From positions 136,058,306 through 136,122,305 of the forward strand of contig OZ038381.1 in NCBI GenBank assembly GCA_964036045.1: 64,000 nucleotides of DNA, given 5' to 3'. The notes beneath the pieces were generated by a model. That model was not told where the DNA came from, searched no databases, and was given only the letters and a program-made list of their open reading frames with translations. Shown here in pieces: positions 14,801 through 25,172 of the stretch. The translations under genes were made by a program, and so were the position numbers. The first letter of the stretch is position 1. Each line of letters begins with the position of its first letter. The DNA comes from Eutreptiella sp. 'Long Island Sound 2002'. Its lineage: Eukaryota > Euglenozoa > Euglenophyceae > Eutreptiales > Eutreptiaceae.

Positions 14801-15340
14801 TCACAAGACCGTGTACCTGTGGTGCATGCATTGTGAGGGCTTGGTTTGGTTTGGGTCAAGGCCTGTGACGGACGCCCAGGCCCACGGTCTGCAAACGTCC
14901 TGGTGCTGACACAACTGGGCAGGCGAATCGCGGTTGTCCGGTCCCAAGGCCTGCCGGACTGCTGACTGCCCCCGTACCCCGTGGTGGCACACACGGGAGG
15001 GAGATGCCGCCGTGCCTGTGTGTGTGGTGCGCGCGGGGCGGGATGGCGGGGCGTGCATGCTGGTGCCGCTTGTGAGGCATGACGGGTCACACGGCTGTGC
15101 CGCGCGTGGCCCTGCCCGCATGTGCCGGTGCTGCTCCGGTGTTGATGGCGTCTCTTGTTGTTGTTGGTTGTTCCGGGTCTCGGCCCGTACCTGCGGCGGC
15201 GGGCTCCAGTTGCAGGGGTGGGTGCACAGGGGACGGGTTCACTAGTCTTACCTCTGCATCCCTGAGCAGGTGGAAGAACCAGGAGTCATCTCAGATATTC
15301 GCTGGCAGCTTACTGCGTGGGCCTCGTTGCAGGCTGGACG
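14801..15340. other. GC-rich stretch without recognised gene
   Basis: GC-rich DNA between the unassigned stretch and the LINE remnant. Overlapping open frames occur on both strands (for example plus 14,934-15,245), as expected in GC-rich sequence. It may be the 3' untranslated tail of the minus-strand LINE, but I see no poly-A or short tail repeat that would mark the 3' end. Confidence 0.35.
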
Positions 15341-15759
15341 GCCTAGCGGTGGCCCACACCGGCAGTGGCGTATAGCCACAGTGGGCCCAGGGCAAACGGT
15401 TGCAGAGGCAGAGGGAGCGTCAGGGCGTGGTCCCCAGGAGGTACCGCCGTAAGCAAGGCCACGCCTGCCCCTGCGGGCTGCCCATCGGACTCTGCCAATA
15501 GCGCGAGCGCCCAGAACAGAGTCTCTGGCGGCGATGTTATAAGGCGCAGTGGCGGTCCCGGGTGCCAGTGCAGCGCAACAGGAAGCGAAAGATGCAGCTG
15601 GCTTGCACTACACACGTGCCACGACACCAAGCCCCGCACCACGTAGGCCATCGCCAGGGAATATATCCAGGGCAAGTAGCCCTGAGGGTCACGGATGGTG
15701 ACGGCTGGGGGCTGCGGCGGGGGGCGGTTGGGGGCGCAGAGCAGGTACGGCAGCAGGGC

Positions 15760-16347
15760 CTAGACGGCCAGCACCACAGGCGGTGCCAGTGAAGGCTGGG
15801 CCAACAGGTATACCACTTGTGTCGCACGGCGCTTAGTGGCGGTGGAGAGGTCGGACTGGTCGCTGCCGGGCATGTGGTACCACAGGCCGGATAGCGTGAG
15901 TACGTTGCCCTCGGCGGTGTGGTCCGTCATGTAGTGCGCGTCCCACGAGCATTGTAGTACAGGACGTTGGTCGTGGTCGAGGAGAATCCCCTCGGCGGTG
16001 ACGGCTGCCCCACAGGTCGGGGACACATCGAGGAGGAGTCGTGCCCGGGCGTGGATGAGGTGCAGGTACGCGGCGGGGCAGCGGCTGCGGACGTGTCTCC
16101 AAAGCTGGTGCTCAGAGACGCCGCAGAAATGGCACTCCATGGCGATGTCGGGGTTTGGGGGCGGCTGCCATTCCAATACCCGGTACGCAAGTGCGCGCTT
16201 GATGGCGCGCGTGGGCAGATCGTCAGACTCCAAGAGGTGGTAGAAGGGGTTCCCATCGGGTCGGAGACATGAGCCACGGCGGGTGAAGTGGGCCGCTGCT
16301 GCGGCGTCAGCATACGCCTGGTGCAAACCAAGCTCAAGCTCCAGCAA
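15760..16347 (-). pseudogene. LINE C-terminal Cys/His finger segment
   Basis: A 195-codon minus-strand frame downstream of RNase H. It contains ECHFCGVSEHQLWRHVRSRC, a C-x2-C knuckle followed by His residues and a further Cys, of the kind found at the C-terminus of many LINE polyproteins and thought to bind nucleic acid. The flanking sequence is Leu/Ala-rich and not recognised. A further frame (about 15,675-15,343) may continue the protein. No intact stop is assignable. Confidence 0.6.
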
Positions 16348-16497
16348 TAGGGCTCCGCGGTAGTACAGCAGCAGGGGCGAGGGGAGGTGCTGGGGGAGGG
16401 GGACAATCCATGGGGCGGGGGATGAGACACCACGGGCGCCGAGCTGGTGGGCCTCGCGATTGAGGAGGGCCAGCAGGTGTGTGTCGTGGGCATCATA

Positions 16498-16887
16498 CTA
16501 GGCGGGACACCACACCTCGTAGTGGGCTTGAGAGTGAAGGAGTGTGGGGGTGAGGCTCCGCCAAATGAGCTCGAGAATGGTGAGCCTGGGGGGAAACCGG
16601 GTGTAGGCGCGGTGGAGCGCGGAGGTACCGTCGAGGGCGGACGTAAGGCTCCCTCGCCACCCTTGCACGAGGTGCAGAGCCACCAGGCGGGCCAGCCACT
16701 CCATGCCCGCGGGGGTGGCCCACACTCGTAGTCCGTACCAGGCGCGGAGGACAATACCTGTGTCTCGGGCATAGAAGACCACGCCGCCGCCACCCTGGCA
16801 GTGGTCGAGGGCGGCATCGGTGGAGACAATGAGGTGCCGGTGGGCGTGCAGGACGGTCGGGTCTGTGTCGAAGTGGACGCCCATGGT
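16498..16887 (-). pseudogene. LINE RNase H domain
   Basis: Minus-strand segment with the RNase HI pattern: a first acidic residue in LIVSTDAALD followed by a Gly-rich strand (GGGGVVFYAR), the glutamate in a GMEWLARLVALHL helix, and the third acidic residue in a SALDGTSAL block. After a frame change, the sequence LLNREAHQLGARG (minus strand, about 16.5-16.4 kb) resembles the last motif (NE-AD-LA), with His where Asp is usual. RNase H removes the RNA strand from RNA-DNA hybrids. Its place between RT and Cys/His finger fits I-like and Dualen-like elements. Confidence 0.75.
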
Positions 16888-16960
16888 GCTGATGGAGGAG
16901 TCGGGGAGGACGGAAACCTGGAGGGAGAGGCGCTGGGCCGCGGCTGCGATGGCGTTTGCT

Positions 16961-17320
16961 TCACTGCCAGGAACGCTGGAGGAGCTGAGGTACTGGGCCG
17001 ACGCGCGAGCCAGCAGGCTCCAGGAGCAAGTGGCTTGTGTGTAGGTAAGGAGGAGGCGGCATGCTGTGCGCAGGGGCATGTTGGGGCAGCCTCGGCCGCC
17101 GTAGCGGGGGGGGCAGGGAGAGGAGGGCGCGGGATACCCAGCTGGGATGGCCCAGGATATGACGGTAGTAGGCCCGGGTCTGAATGGCCAAGTCCTCGAT
17201 GTGCTCGGGGGGGACGGCGACACCCGAGGCAATGAAGTCCAGTTGGGAGAGGACGAAGGTCCACAGGGAGCGCAGCGCCAGGATGGCGTTCGTGGGGACA
17301 GCTGCGACACGGAGGCGCAT
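16961..17320 (-). pseudogene. LINE RT thumb/connector region
   Basis: A 119-codon minus-strand frame directly downstream of the RT core. It contains a segment reading LWTFVLSQLDFIASG, then a block with RAYYRHILGHPSWVSRALL. This resembles the region after motif E in LINE RTs, where a helical thumb precedes a segment around an ILG/LP motif. It is displaced by a frame relative to both the core and the RNase H, consistent with indels in a dead copy. The assignment is by position and weak resemblance. Confidence 0.5.
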
Positions 17321-17353
17321 AGGCTGGACGTGCTTGGCGAGATCGGCATAGCA

Positions 17354-18277
17354 CTAAGGGGGCTGCAGCGCATGGGACAGTGGGATGCCAACAACGTGGG
17401 GGCAGTCGCGGGATGTGTCGGTGAGGTAGAAGGGCACTGGGGCTGTGAGCTGGACTAGACCGGACTCTCCAAGCCTGAGAGCAAACAACCGGAGTTTGTC
17501 CATGTGAACAAGGCCTCCCTTGGCCACAGTGGCTCGGGAGCAGAGGCAGGTCAGGGCTGCCAAGGAGGGAAGGGTGGGGCCCACCAAGCGGCGATCGTCG
17601 GAATAGGATAAGTTGATGATGGGGATGCCGGTCGGGCCTGGAGGAACCCTGACGTCGGTGGGGTTGGGCAGGCTGCCATGGACTACCGGTTCTCCGGCCT
17701 GGTAGGTGTCACCTGACGGGTTGTCGCCCTGGTTCCAGCCCTCATCGGTGATGTAGGGCGGGGCGAACCCGTCCTCCGCCAAGGGATGAATGCGGAGGCG
17801 CCCATAGTATTTAACGGCCCACGGGCCGAAATCCCAGGGCAGCCGGAGGATGCTGTGGAGGGGGGTGCAGTCCTCTCGTTGTTGGCGGAGGAAGGCATCG
17901 GCCGAGTCCCAGTCTGTGACTGTCGCTGTGCCGTGAGTCTCTAAGCTGGAGAAGACGGGCGCCTGGAAGGGGAGCGCAAGAAACGCCGGCCGCATGCCGG
18001 AGCGGTAGGCGAAGGCATCGGGGGGGAGTGTGCCGGATACCTTGAGGGACTGCACCAACATGGGGCGGGCGGCGCGGGACTCGGTGCGTGTGAGGGGGGA
18101 GGTGAGGGTGACGGGGCGGTGGGCTTTGAAGAGGTGGGGGAAGGGCTTCCCCTTGTCGATGCCCATCATGACGGAGTCGAGGGTTGGGAGTCCATGCCGG
18201 CGTCCACGAGCTCGAGGTGGCGCCGCACCCCCTGGACCCCGCCGTGGCGCAGGTGGTGCAGAAGCGCCTGCGGGCAC
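17354..18277 (-). pseudogene. LINE reverse transcriptase domain (catalytic core)
   Basis: A 307-codon minus-strand frame with RT motifs in order. A HRPVTLTS block (residues about 53-60) matches the conserved RPI segment. TDWDSADAF (121-129) is motif A with the first catalytic aspartate. GWNQGDNPSG (180-189) is motif B with the QGD signature. LSYSDDRRLV (223-232) is motif C, with YSDD in place of the usual YADD. The enzyme would copy element RNA at a nicked chromosomal target. The thumb region continues in another frame (about 17,320-16,961), so a frameshift separates them. The RT assignment is strong; activity is unlikely because the ORF is broken. Confidence 0.85.
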
Positions 18278-18376
18278 TGGTCCAGACCCGCGAACAGGCA
18301 GCCGGCTGTGGTGACTGATGGCCAGACGCGGTCGTCCCGAAGGACGCGCCCTGCTGCGACGGATCGGCTCTAGAGG

Positions 18377-19708
18377 CTACGGTGCTGGCGGTCTAGGGGG
18401 TCCAGCCCTGCGGCCAGCAGGTCGCCGAGCATGGGGGGCGGGAATGTGTGCGATGGGGTCGAAGAATGGGTCCCACTTGGTCGGGTCGTACATGGCAGTG
18501 AGAAAGTCGCGGTCGAGGGTGTGGCAGCGATGAGCTGTGGTGGCGGCTGCCGGGTCGTGGACTTCCTGAAGGCAGGCACTAGGAGAGGACAATGCGGCGC
18601 CGATGTGTGGCAGGATGCCGCTGTAGGGGCGGAGAGACTTGGAGCGGCGGCAGAGGGCACCCTTGGTGGCTGAGGTAATGGAGGTGGTGCGCAAGACTTC
18701 ATCGGGGCGTTCCACGCCGTGGCGCATGGCTGTGCTGGTAAGAAATTTGCGCAGGTATGCTAGGTCGGACTCGGAACGGGGGGCTGAGCGGAGCCGGAGG
18801 TCTCGCAGGACGTGGTCGGGAGGTCTCGGGTGTGGGATGAGGCGACGGGCAGCGGCCCATAGGAACTGATGGTAGGCATTGGGGCCAACAGGGTACGAGG
18901 AGAGCGAGCCCCACTGGAGATCGACTAGGGCTGCGAGGCGAGGAAGGGTACCTGGCGGCGCGTGGCGCCAGCGGATCATGCGCCAGCTGCGTACGTTCGT
19001 GAGGCCTTCCATGGGCTCTACTGTAACTAGGAGAGGCCTGTGGTGGGTGGGCGAGGGGAGGACATCTGCATCGGGGATGGATCGGGCACCACGGGTGAAC
19101 GCGTGGTCAATGCACGTGAGTTCGGCTCGTTTGATGGCGACGCGGGACAGTACCCCAGGATACGTGAGGGCGGATTTGTGCCGATTGATCTCAGCGTTCC
19201 ACTGTTGTGCGGAGAGGGGACACGAGGCGGGAAGGCGGGTGTCACCCTGGGGGGTGATTTGGCAGCGCAGGGGCTTTTTGTGATGGGACGCGTGCCAGGT
19301 GAGCAGCCGGTAGATAAGGGGGGCGCGGTCAATGGGCCGCTTGGGCAGCTCGTCCGCTGCCAGAAGCATCAGGAACTGGTCTGGGGAGGCCGCCCGGAGG
19401 GCATCAGTGAAGGGGCCAACATGTGCGGCCGCGGCCTGCTGCAGCTGGTGGGGCGCATCCGATGGGGCTGCTGCCAAGTACGCGATCAGGTCACACATCG
19501 CTACCTGGTACGTACTCCAGTTGAAGTTGGCGTCCCTCTGCTGCAGCGTGCCAATGTCCAGCGGAGGCAGGGCTTCGACCGCGACAGCCCGGAACAGGCA
19601 GAGCGCCCCAAGCATAGCATCGCTGGGCTGAAAGGCCTCCACCGGCGTAGCCGACTCGTGATGAGTGACTGTGAGCTGCAGCTTCCCGGTGGCCTCGCTC
19701 CAGCCCAC
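18377..19708 (-). pseudogene. LINE ORF fragment: APE-type endonuclease C-terminal part and linker
   Basis: A 443-codon minus-strand frame. Residues about 190-235 contain the pattern that ends an APE-like endonuclease domain: a C-IDHAF block (family form SRIDYIF) followed about 20 residues later by PTHHRPLLVTVE (family form SDHRPV). A possible metal-binding DANFNW block lies further upstream. The remainder is linker leading to the RT, which lies just downstream on the minus strand in another frame. The N-terminal half of the endonuclease is missing or out of frame in 19.7-20.1 kb. The domain call rests on the C-terminal motif alone. Confidence 0.6.
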
Positions 19709-20683
19709 AGCCGTCGCAGGCCAAGACTCCGCAAGGCGAATGTCGGCCGCGCGCTAGGCTGGGGATTCGCCGGCGAAGGGATGCTTGGGCGCCATGGTCT
19801 ACATGTGGAGAGCGAGCGGAGGGGTGTGACAGGGACAGGGGCAGGGGGCAGGGAGGGACGGGGGCAAAAGGAGGGTACAGACCGTTACCTCGGGGACAGG
19901 GCTGGGGCCAGGGAGCCAGGCTGGTGGGGCCAGGGGCACACGGACAGGGGGCATGTGGGCACTCGGGCAGTGGCGTACGGCTTAGGTCACTCGTGGACCG
20001 GGTGAGGGCGGTGCTGGCCTTAGGGGCCTGTGACGGGTTGGCGTTGTGCGGGCACGAAGGGCATGGGTTCAGGGCCGGGGGCACACACACACAGGATGGT
20101 GGGATACGAGACGTCGGAGGGGGGAAGGAGGCATATGACTTACGGCGGTCTGGGGCGCGAATGGCATGGGGCGGACGTGGTGGTGAAGGCGGCGTGTGGA
20201 AATCTTGGGGCGGCCGGGGGTCTGGACTGACGCGTTAGACGTGGCTGTCGACGTTGGTTGAAGTGGCGTCCCGCTTGTTCATGAGGACGTCGGGTGTGTA
20301 CCAGGGTCCGCCACCACCGGGCCTTGGTCGCTAGAGGTGTTGGCGTGTGTGGGGGGGGGGGGGGGGGGCGGGACGCGCGTGGGGGGTAGTGTGTTGCCTG
20401 GTGCTCCTGGCCCCGGCAGGGAGGCCATGGGAGCCTGACGCTGAGCCCGCCGGGGGAGTATTCGGTCTGGACACGCCGCCTCCTGGTCACTGACATGCTG
20501 CCAGCGGCTCCTGACTGCATGAGGCACGGGGGCGCTCTCCATTGGCGCACGACTGGGTAAAGGTAAAGGTAAAGTGCTCGGGCGCGCTCCGAACTCCAGC
20601 GTATCGGTGATCCCTACCTGCCCCTCGCAGCATCCCTTCCGGCTCGCGGGGTCACAGACACCCTAGCGCCTAGGACACTGCGT
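19709..20683. other. Unassigned stretch with G18 homopolymer
   Basis: Between the LINE endonuclease remnant and the tRNA-like unit. The left part is probably the decayed 5' end of the LINE (minus-strand frames at 19,491-20,090 lack recognisable motifs). A run of 18 G occupies 20,351-20,368. A short AAAGGT triplication lies at about 20,558-20,575. No gene is supported. Confidence 0.4.
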
Positions 20684-20757
20684 TCCGCCCCCACCGGGAA
20701 TCGAACCGAGCACCTCTAGTTCAGGCGTCATGTGCATGACCGCTGAACTACGCGACC
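20684..20757 (-). ncRNA. tRNA-derived SINE-like head (tRNA pseudogene)
   Basis: On the minus strand the sequence begins GGTCGCG and contains TAGTTCAGCGG, which fits the pol III A box, and 30-odd bases later GGTTCGATTCC, an exact B box (plus positions 20,740-20,750 and 20,697-20,707). Box spacing is tRNA-like. The rest does not fold as a cloverleaf: the 5' GGTCGCG does not pair with the 3' GGGGGCGGA side, and the anticodon region is replaced by a hairpin in which GTTCAG pairs with CTGAAC and encloses GTCATG/CATGAC. This points to a tRNA-derived retroposon head or a tRNA pseudogene rather than a functional tRNA. No anticodon is assigned. Confidence 0.55.
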
Positions 20758-20995
20758 TTCTCGGCGCACGACTGGGGGGGGGTCCACACCCCATGACTGC
20801 CCGAGGCACAGGTGGTGCTGTTCTGGACTCGACCACCCGCCCACGGCGCTGGGGACGGCAGGAGGAGGGGCTCCAGGGCGCGCCGAGCGCTGCCCTGCCC
20901 TGGAGCCTGCCTGGGCTCGGGGCCCGGGTGGCGGTGCTACTGCCCGCGTAAACGGGGGGGCCCAGCGGGCACACCACCCGAGTGACCGCTCCTTC

Positions 20996-22437
20996 GTGCA
21001 TTGTGAGGGGTGTGGCTTTGGCCTACACAGTTTGGAGTGTGCAGTTCGTGGAAGGGCCCGGCCCAACACGGACAAGTGGCTCTTTCATAAGTTGTGTCAG
21101 GAGGTAAACGTTGAGGAGGTTTGGACCGCCACCCTCCCCGACGAACTTGTATCCGGTGACGAGGAGTTGGATGTCCTTCCTAATCCTCTGTTGGCCTCTC
21201 CCCCAGGTAAGGAGGTGAAGAAAGAAGAGGTCCAGTCATCTGATTCGGAGGTGGACCTCTTTGCACCCCCCCCCTACGGCGCCTGTGCCACAGAAGAAGG
21301 TGAAGGGAAAGAAGGCTTTGCCAAGTGCCCCCCCAAAGGTGAAGGGAAAGAAGGCTTTGCCAAGTGCACCCCCCGTTCGACCCTCCCACCTCCAAAAGGC
21401 GTACTCGAAGCACCATCCCAAGCGAAACAACCCCTTTGGAGTTGGGCGATTGGTTGACAGACAAGGATATGGAGTGTTGGTTGAACCAAGAGCTCTGCCT
21501 CATGGAAATCGATGAACCACATGCGTGGACTGTAGCGCTTCTATATATCAGTAGACTCTCCACGTTCATGGAGAGAGTTGAATCCGGCACAAGACTGGCC
21601 AACATGAGGTGGTGCCGCCACCACATTTTTACATTTTTGTGGTTAAATCCGATGACAAGGAAGGGTGGCACTGGTTTGTGTGTGCCTTCGATTGCCGTGT
21701 CCGGTTGGACTGTTTCACTATTTGGGTTCGGGAACCCCTAAGCTCCACTCATTTGATCCGTCCTTTCTTGCTGCCCTTGAAGAAGCTTTCGCTAACCACC
21801 AAGCACCGCGCCTTGGAATTCCAAAAGGACGGTTGTGTTGCGGTTTTCAAAGCTTCAACATCGCGAAGATGGTGGTGGAGCACCGGGGTACTTTTTCCGA
21901 TGTGCCCCTCGTCCCAATGGGTGCCGGTTTTGTGGACTACGTGCTCAGCATTTTTAATGCTGATCGTGTTTCGCACGTAGTTCAAGCTCGCATTGATGAT
22001 GTGGAGGGTGTGACCGTGCTTCCTGGCCCTCCCGAGTCCCCCCCCCCCCGAGCACCCAAGTTGAGGGCGCATTTTCGGCTACCGAGGAGAGTATTCAGGC
22101 CACCCCCACCCCACTCGAAGGCAAGGAGGACTCCGCCGAGGAGAGTGTGGAAAGCCCGGAGGCCACGCCGCAACCTTCCATGGCCACTCCCCCAGAGGAG
22201 GACACCCGTCCCAAGGTCCTCATCCGTGGAGAGTGGCGCAAGGTGCCGAATGGCTACCCAACAGATCCATCTGGCCAGCTAGAGCGTGACCAGCTTTTCA
22301 TCAATGACCTGTCCAAGCAGCTAGTAGCAGAGTTGCACGGTGCTTGTCACTTTAAACCCAATCTTTGTGCAAAGCTCAAGTCCAGCGACACAAAAACAGA
22401 CTTGATCTACAAGCGTACATTTTGCAACTACTTGTAG
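20996..22437 (+). pseudogene. Broken gene: PHD-like finger plus Ulp1/C48-like cysteine protease
   Basis: Several plus-strand frames read one after another. First frame (20,996 onward): HCEGCGFGLHSLEC followed by W-x3-H-x2-C, like the second half of a PHD finger, then an acidic Lys-rich linker. Second (about 21,440-21,560): GDWLTDKDMECWLNQE, resembling the WL-DE-I opening of Ulp1/C48 proteases. Third (about 21,610-21,740): GWHWFVCAFDCR, matching the catalytic His strand. Fourth (about 21,740-22,000): GRLCCGFQSFNIAK, near the place of the catalytic Cys, though the usual DCG and upstream Gln are not kept. A last frame (22,147-22,437) ends in a Lys-rich tail. Such proteases remove SUMO-like modifiers and occur in host genes and in transposons. 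The frame changes (2 to 1 to 3 to 2 to 1) could in part be introns, but a pseudogene is simpler. Confidence 0.5.
21297..21374 (+). repeat. 39-bp tandem duplication in the protease-gene linker
   Basis: Two adjacent copies of a 39-bp segment starting AAGGTGAAGGGAAAGAAGG (21,297 and 21,336), differing near a C-run. The period is 13 codons, so the duplication itself keeps frame and doubles a Lys/Ala/Pro linker. The adjacent C-runs are a likely site for the frame changes seen here. Confidence 0.85.
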
Positions 22438-22504
22438 TGGGTGCATGTTTTGTGGGCTGTATTTTCCTCCGCCCGTTTGGTGTACCAACGGCGGAGCATA
22501 TGAG

Positions 22505-22918
22505 ATAACTATTATATTGGCCCCACACTAGTGCCTTGGTGGCATATAATGGTGGCACTAGCGTTGGCCATGGCCCTATCAGCATTCTTTTTCCTGAGCC
22601 TAATTTTGTTCCCAGTGTAGGCACGCTGGATATTTGCCATGGCCCTTTCAAGACTCTGTTCTTGAGCCGGAGTTTGTGTCTCGTGCCCATGACACCCTGT
22701 GAAACTATGTTATTTTGGCCCCACACCATTGCCTTGTTGGCCTATAATGGTTGCACTAGCATTGGCCATGGCCCTGTCAGGACTCTTTTTCTTGAGCCTT
22801 ATTTTGTTCTCGGTGCAGGCACACTGGATGTTGGCCATGTCAGGACTCTTTTCTTGGGCCTGATTTTGCGTCTAGTGACAAGGACACCATTTGAAACTAT
22901 ATTATATTGGCCGAGTCC
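22505..22918 (+). repeat. Two-copy tandem repeat, period about 192-198 bp
   Basis: The segment beginning TATTGGCCCCACAC at about 22,515 recurs at about 22,713, and its first bases return at about 22,905. Both copies share a ggcatataatggt/ggcctataatggt block, TTGGCCATGGCCCT, a TTTTTC-TGAGCC block, and a GACACC-TTGAAACTAT-like end. The copies are diverged (my rough estimate is 80-85 percent). No gene overlaps it. It may be a decayed terminal-repeat pair or a simple local duplication. Confidence 0.8.
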
Positions 22919-23193
22919 CAACTAATTGGTGGCCATGCAGAGTACTATGTGCTTTGTGGACTCGGCGTCCCATCTTCAAGGTCGCTATGGGGTGCCGTAC
23001 CGGGCCGGCAGCTATACATATTGTGCATGTATTGCAAAAGTTGCATTTCTTTCAATTTTCATCTTTTTCTATAACTCACACGACTTACCGCAAAAAACAT
23101 TACACGCATTTACCGCAAAAAAAATTACACAACTGGACGATTTTTTTGCACGCGACTTACATTTTTCACTTCCCATCCCCTCCAACCCTGGCC

Positions 23194-23220
23194 CTGCCTG
23201 CCTGCCTGTCTATCTGTCTG

Positions 23221-23251
<31 letters not shown>

Positions 23252-23410
23252 GAGTGTCTCTCTGTTTGTCCGTCTGGCTTGTCTGTCTGTCTGTTTGCCC
23301 CCCCATCCGCCAGTCCATCGGTCTGCGGCTGTGTGGATGCATGAGTGCCTGCTGCCATGTTGGGTTTGATGAGTGTGTACCTGCATGTGTGTGTGTGTGT
23401 GGCTGTGTGT
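23194..23410 (+). repeat. CTGT tetranucleotide and GT microsatellites
   Basis: An interrupted CTGT/CTGC tract runs from about 23,194 to 23,296. A second GT tract lies at about 23,384-23,410. These produce low-complexity open frames (Cys/Leu/Ser on plus, Thr/Gln/Arg on minus) that should not be read as genes. Confidence 0.9.
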
Positions 23411-24526
23411 GCCTGTGGTATGTGACTATATCACACACAACTCACCTGCGCTTGAATTTGCTGCGGGCCCATCCCTAGGCGCTGATCCCATATCCTACTT
23501 GGCGGTTACTGCTGAAGGGTCGGCGAACGCCATCCTCTGCCCCCGTCGTGCCGCACGAGGACCGTGCCCAACCCCCTCTGTTAAGCCCCCATTCCGCGTA
23601 CAATGGGTACCTGGGCGGTATTTTTACTGGTGTCCTAAAGAATGGACTGCTTTACAGCAACCTGGGCCGCCCAGATCACAAGCGCTGCGGCACGGTTGCA
23701 AGTTGCCCTTCTATCTGGTTATGGGAGGGGGGAGGCAATGCGGGCGATGCATAAAGGGGTTTACAGGGCATATGCAACCCTCCCCCCCCCCTCCACAATG
23801 TGCAGGCTACTATTAAGGCGGTGTACTCACTATCTTACCATCTGCCGGCGTCTCGGGCCTCCATGGCCTGGCATGTAGCTGCCTAGCTGCGCCGGCCTGT
23901 GTACCGGGATGAAGACAAGTACACTAGCTGGTCGGTGCCTAGCCATTTGGCGTCGCACGGCATTGACGGGTGTGGGTCAAAGATTTCCCCTGTTTGGTTC
24001 TTCCGGTTGGTCCCTCTAATTGATACGCTGGTTGGCCCCCACCCCATGTGTATGTTTGCACCCCCGGGGATGTATATGTTTAGACCCTGTGTGTGTATGG
24101 CCCTGGCAAGGGTGTAACTCTTTGCAGGATCACACCACCCGCACCTGTTGGGTACACTTGCAGTGATGGAAAATGGCGTTTGGCCTTGGAGGGTTGGCTC
24201 ATATTTACTACAAACGGATAGCTCACCTAGAAGCGTGCCGTTGTTGATCAGTCGTCTGGGTTGCTTTGGTGACGGATGAGGGGCGGGGATGAACTTGAAC
24301 CTTGTTCGTACCTAATGCTAGGGGCAACGTACTGTGCATGCTCTGTAGGCAGCAACCGAGGGGTTGTCTGAGGACTGCAAGCACGAGCTGCTGCCCTGCT
24401 TACCTTCACCACAGAAAGGCCCCTGGCACGTGTCATGTTGTGTTTTTGTGAGTTCCTTTGACATGTGCCTAGTGAGACCGAGAACACTTGGGCCGCTTTG
24501 ATCAAGTGCCTGTTTGTTGTGTCCAT

Positions 24527-24563
<37 letters not shown>

Positions 24564-25125
24564 TGGCGGGCTATTCCATCCATTAATTAGGGGTCCAACT
24601 TTTTGGTAGTGGGGCAGGTAGGTTTATACCTTTGAGCAATTGGCATGAAAAGGATTTTCCTTCGTGCAATTTGAGTGAAGGACCCACTGAATTGTTAAAT
24701 ATCTATTTGCCACATGGTATGGACCCCCATTGCTGGCTGGGCTCTGGCCTTGGCTGTAATGACACCTTCACCTTGTGGTGGTTACAACACTTGCTACATG
24801 GGCTTCGATTGGAGGAAATTTGCGTAGTGGCCTCCCCATAGAGGCACCAACACATGTGCAAATGCAGATGCGGACTCACCTTGCCAAGGGCTGCGTGGTG
24901 CCTTGATCCCCGTTGGGGAGGTTTGTCCATGGGTCACATGTGGGTTGTTGTTGGGTTGGCTTTCGGGCCCGGAAACTTGTTAGATAATCTCTCTAATATA
25001 TGATTTAATGACAAGCTCGGCCTTGAATACTTGGAATCTCCACTTCAAACGGCACAAAGCTACCAGTTTTCATTTTAGAGAGTACGTTAGGGCGCCGGGC
25101 ACACGCCCTGCGCACCGTTCAAAGT
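23411..25125. other. Unassigned stretch with (GT)n
   Basis: No gene is recognised. A pure GT tract lies at 24,530-24,562. Short plus frames such as 23,548-23,754 (with GYLGGIFTGVLKNGLLYSN) look coding-like over some 40 codons but end without a domain. Composition is mixed and there is no repeat structure that I can see. Confidence 0.4.
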
Positions 25126-25172
25126 TTTCCCACGCTCTGGTGAGGCCCCTCGAGTTGGGGTTCAAGGCTCCC
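25126..25172 (+). repeat. Isolated satellite monomer inside the island
   Basis: A single diverged copy of the 48-bp unit, in array orientation, 11 kb from one array and 18 kb from the other. It contains GGCCCCTCGAGTTGGGGTT exactly, preceded by CCCACGCTCTGGTGA and followed by CAAGGCTCCCACCCTTACG, which aligns with the rest of the unit. Its left flank (TTTTCCCACGCT, then CTGG) also matches the first unit of array 2 at about 43,079-43,096. A 19-base exact match plus collinear flanks is not expected by chance. Confidence 0.75.

Larger units (their letters stand above)
15343..19708 (-). mobile_element. Decayed non-LTR retrotransposon (LINE) with APE-type endonuclease, RT and RNase H
   Basis: Read on the minus strand, the domains come in the order expected for a RNase H-bearing LINE: C-terminal part of an exonuclease-endonuclease-phosphatase domain (19.7-18.4 kb), reverse transcriptase (18.3-17.35 kb), RT thumb region (17.3-17.0 kb), RNase H (16.9-16.5 kb) and a Cys/His finger (16.3-15.8 kb). 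The frame changes at least four times, so the copy is dead. The element is much more GC-rich than the inverted arms and the 22-28 kb stretch. Endonuclease plus RNase H fits I-like or Dualen/RandI-like groups known from algae, but I cannot assign a clade by eye. Neither end is defined; no target-site duplication was found. Confidence 0.8.

Noticed and set aside
14934-15245. 103-codon plus frame as a gene
   Set aside because: Overlapping frames are open on both strands in GC-rich DNA and no domain or conserved composition is visible.
15967-17235. Plus-strand open frames across the LINE
   Set aside because: They are antisense shadows of the RT, RNase H and finger segments on the minus strand.
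20684-20757. Functional tRNA gene
   Set aside because: Acceptor and anticodon arms do not pair; only the A and B boxes survive.
22925-23440. Cys/Leu/Ser-rich plus frames and Thr/Gln-rich minus frames as proteins
   Set aside because: They are translations of CTGT and GT microsatellites.
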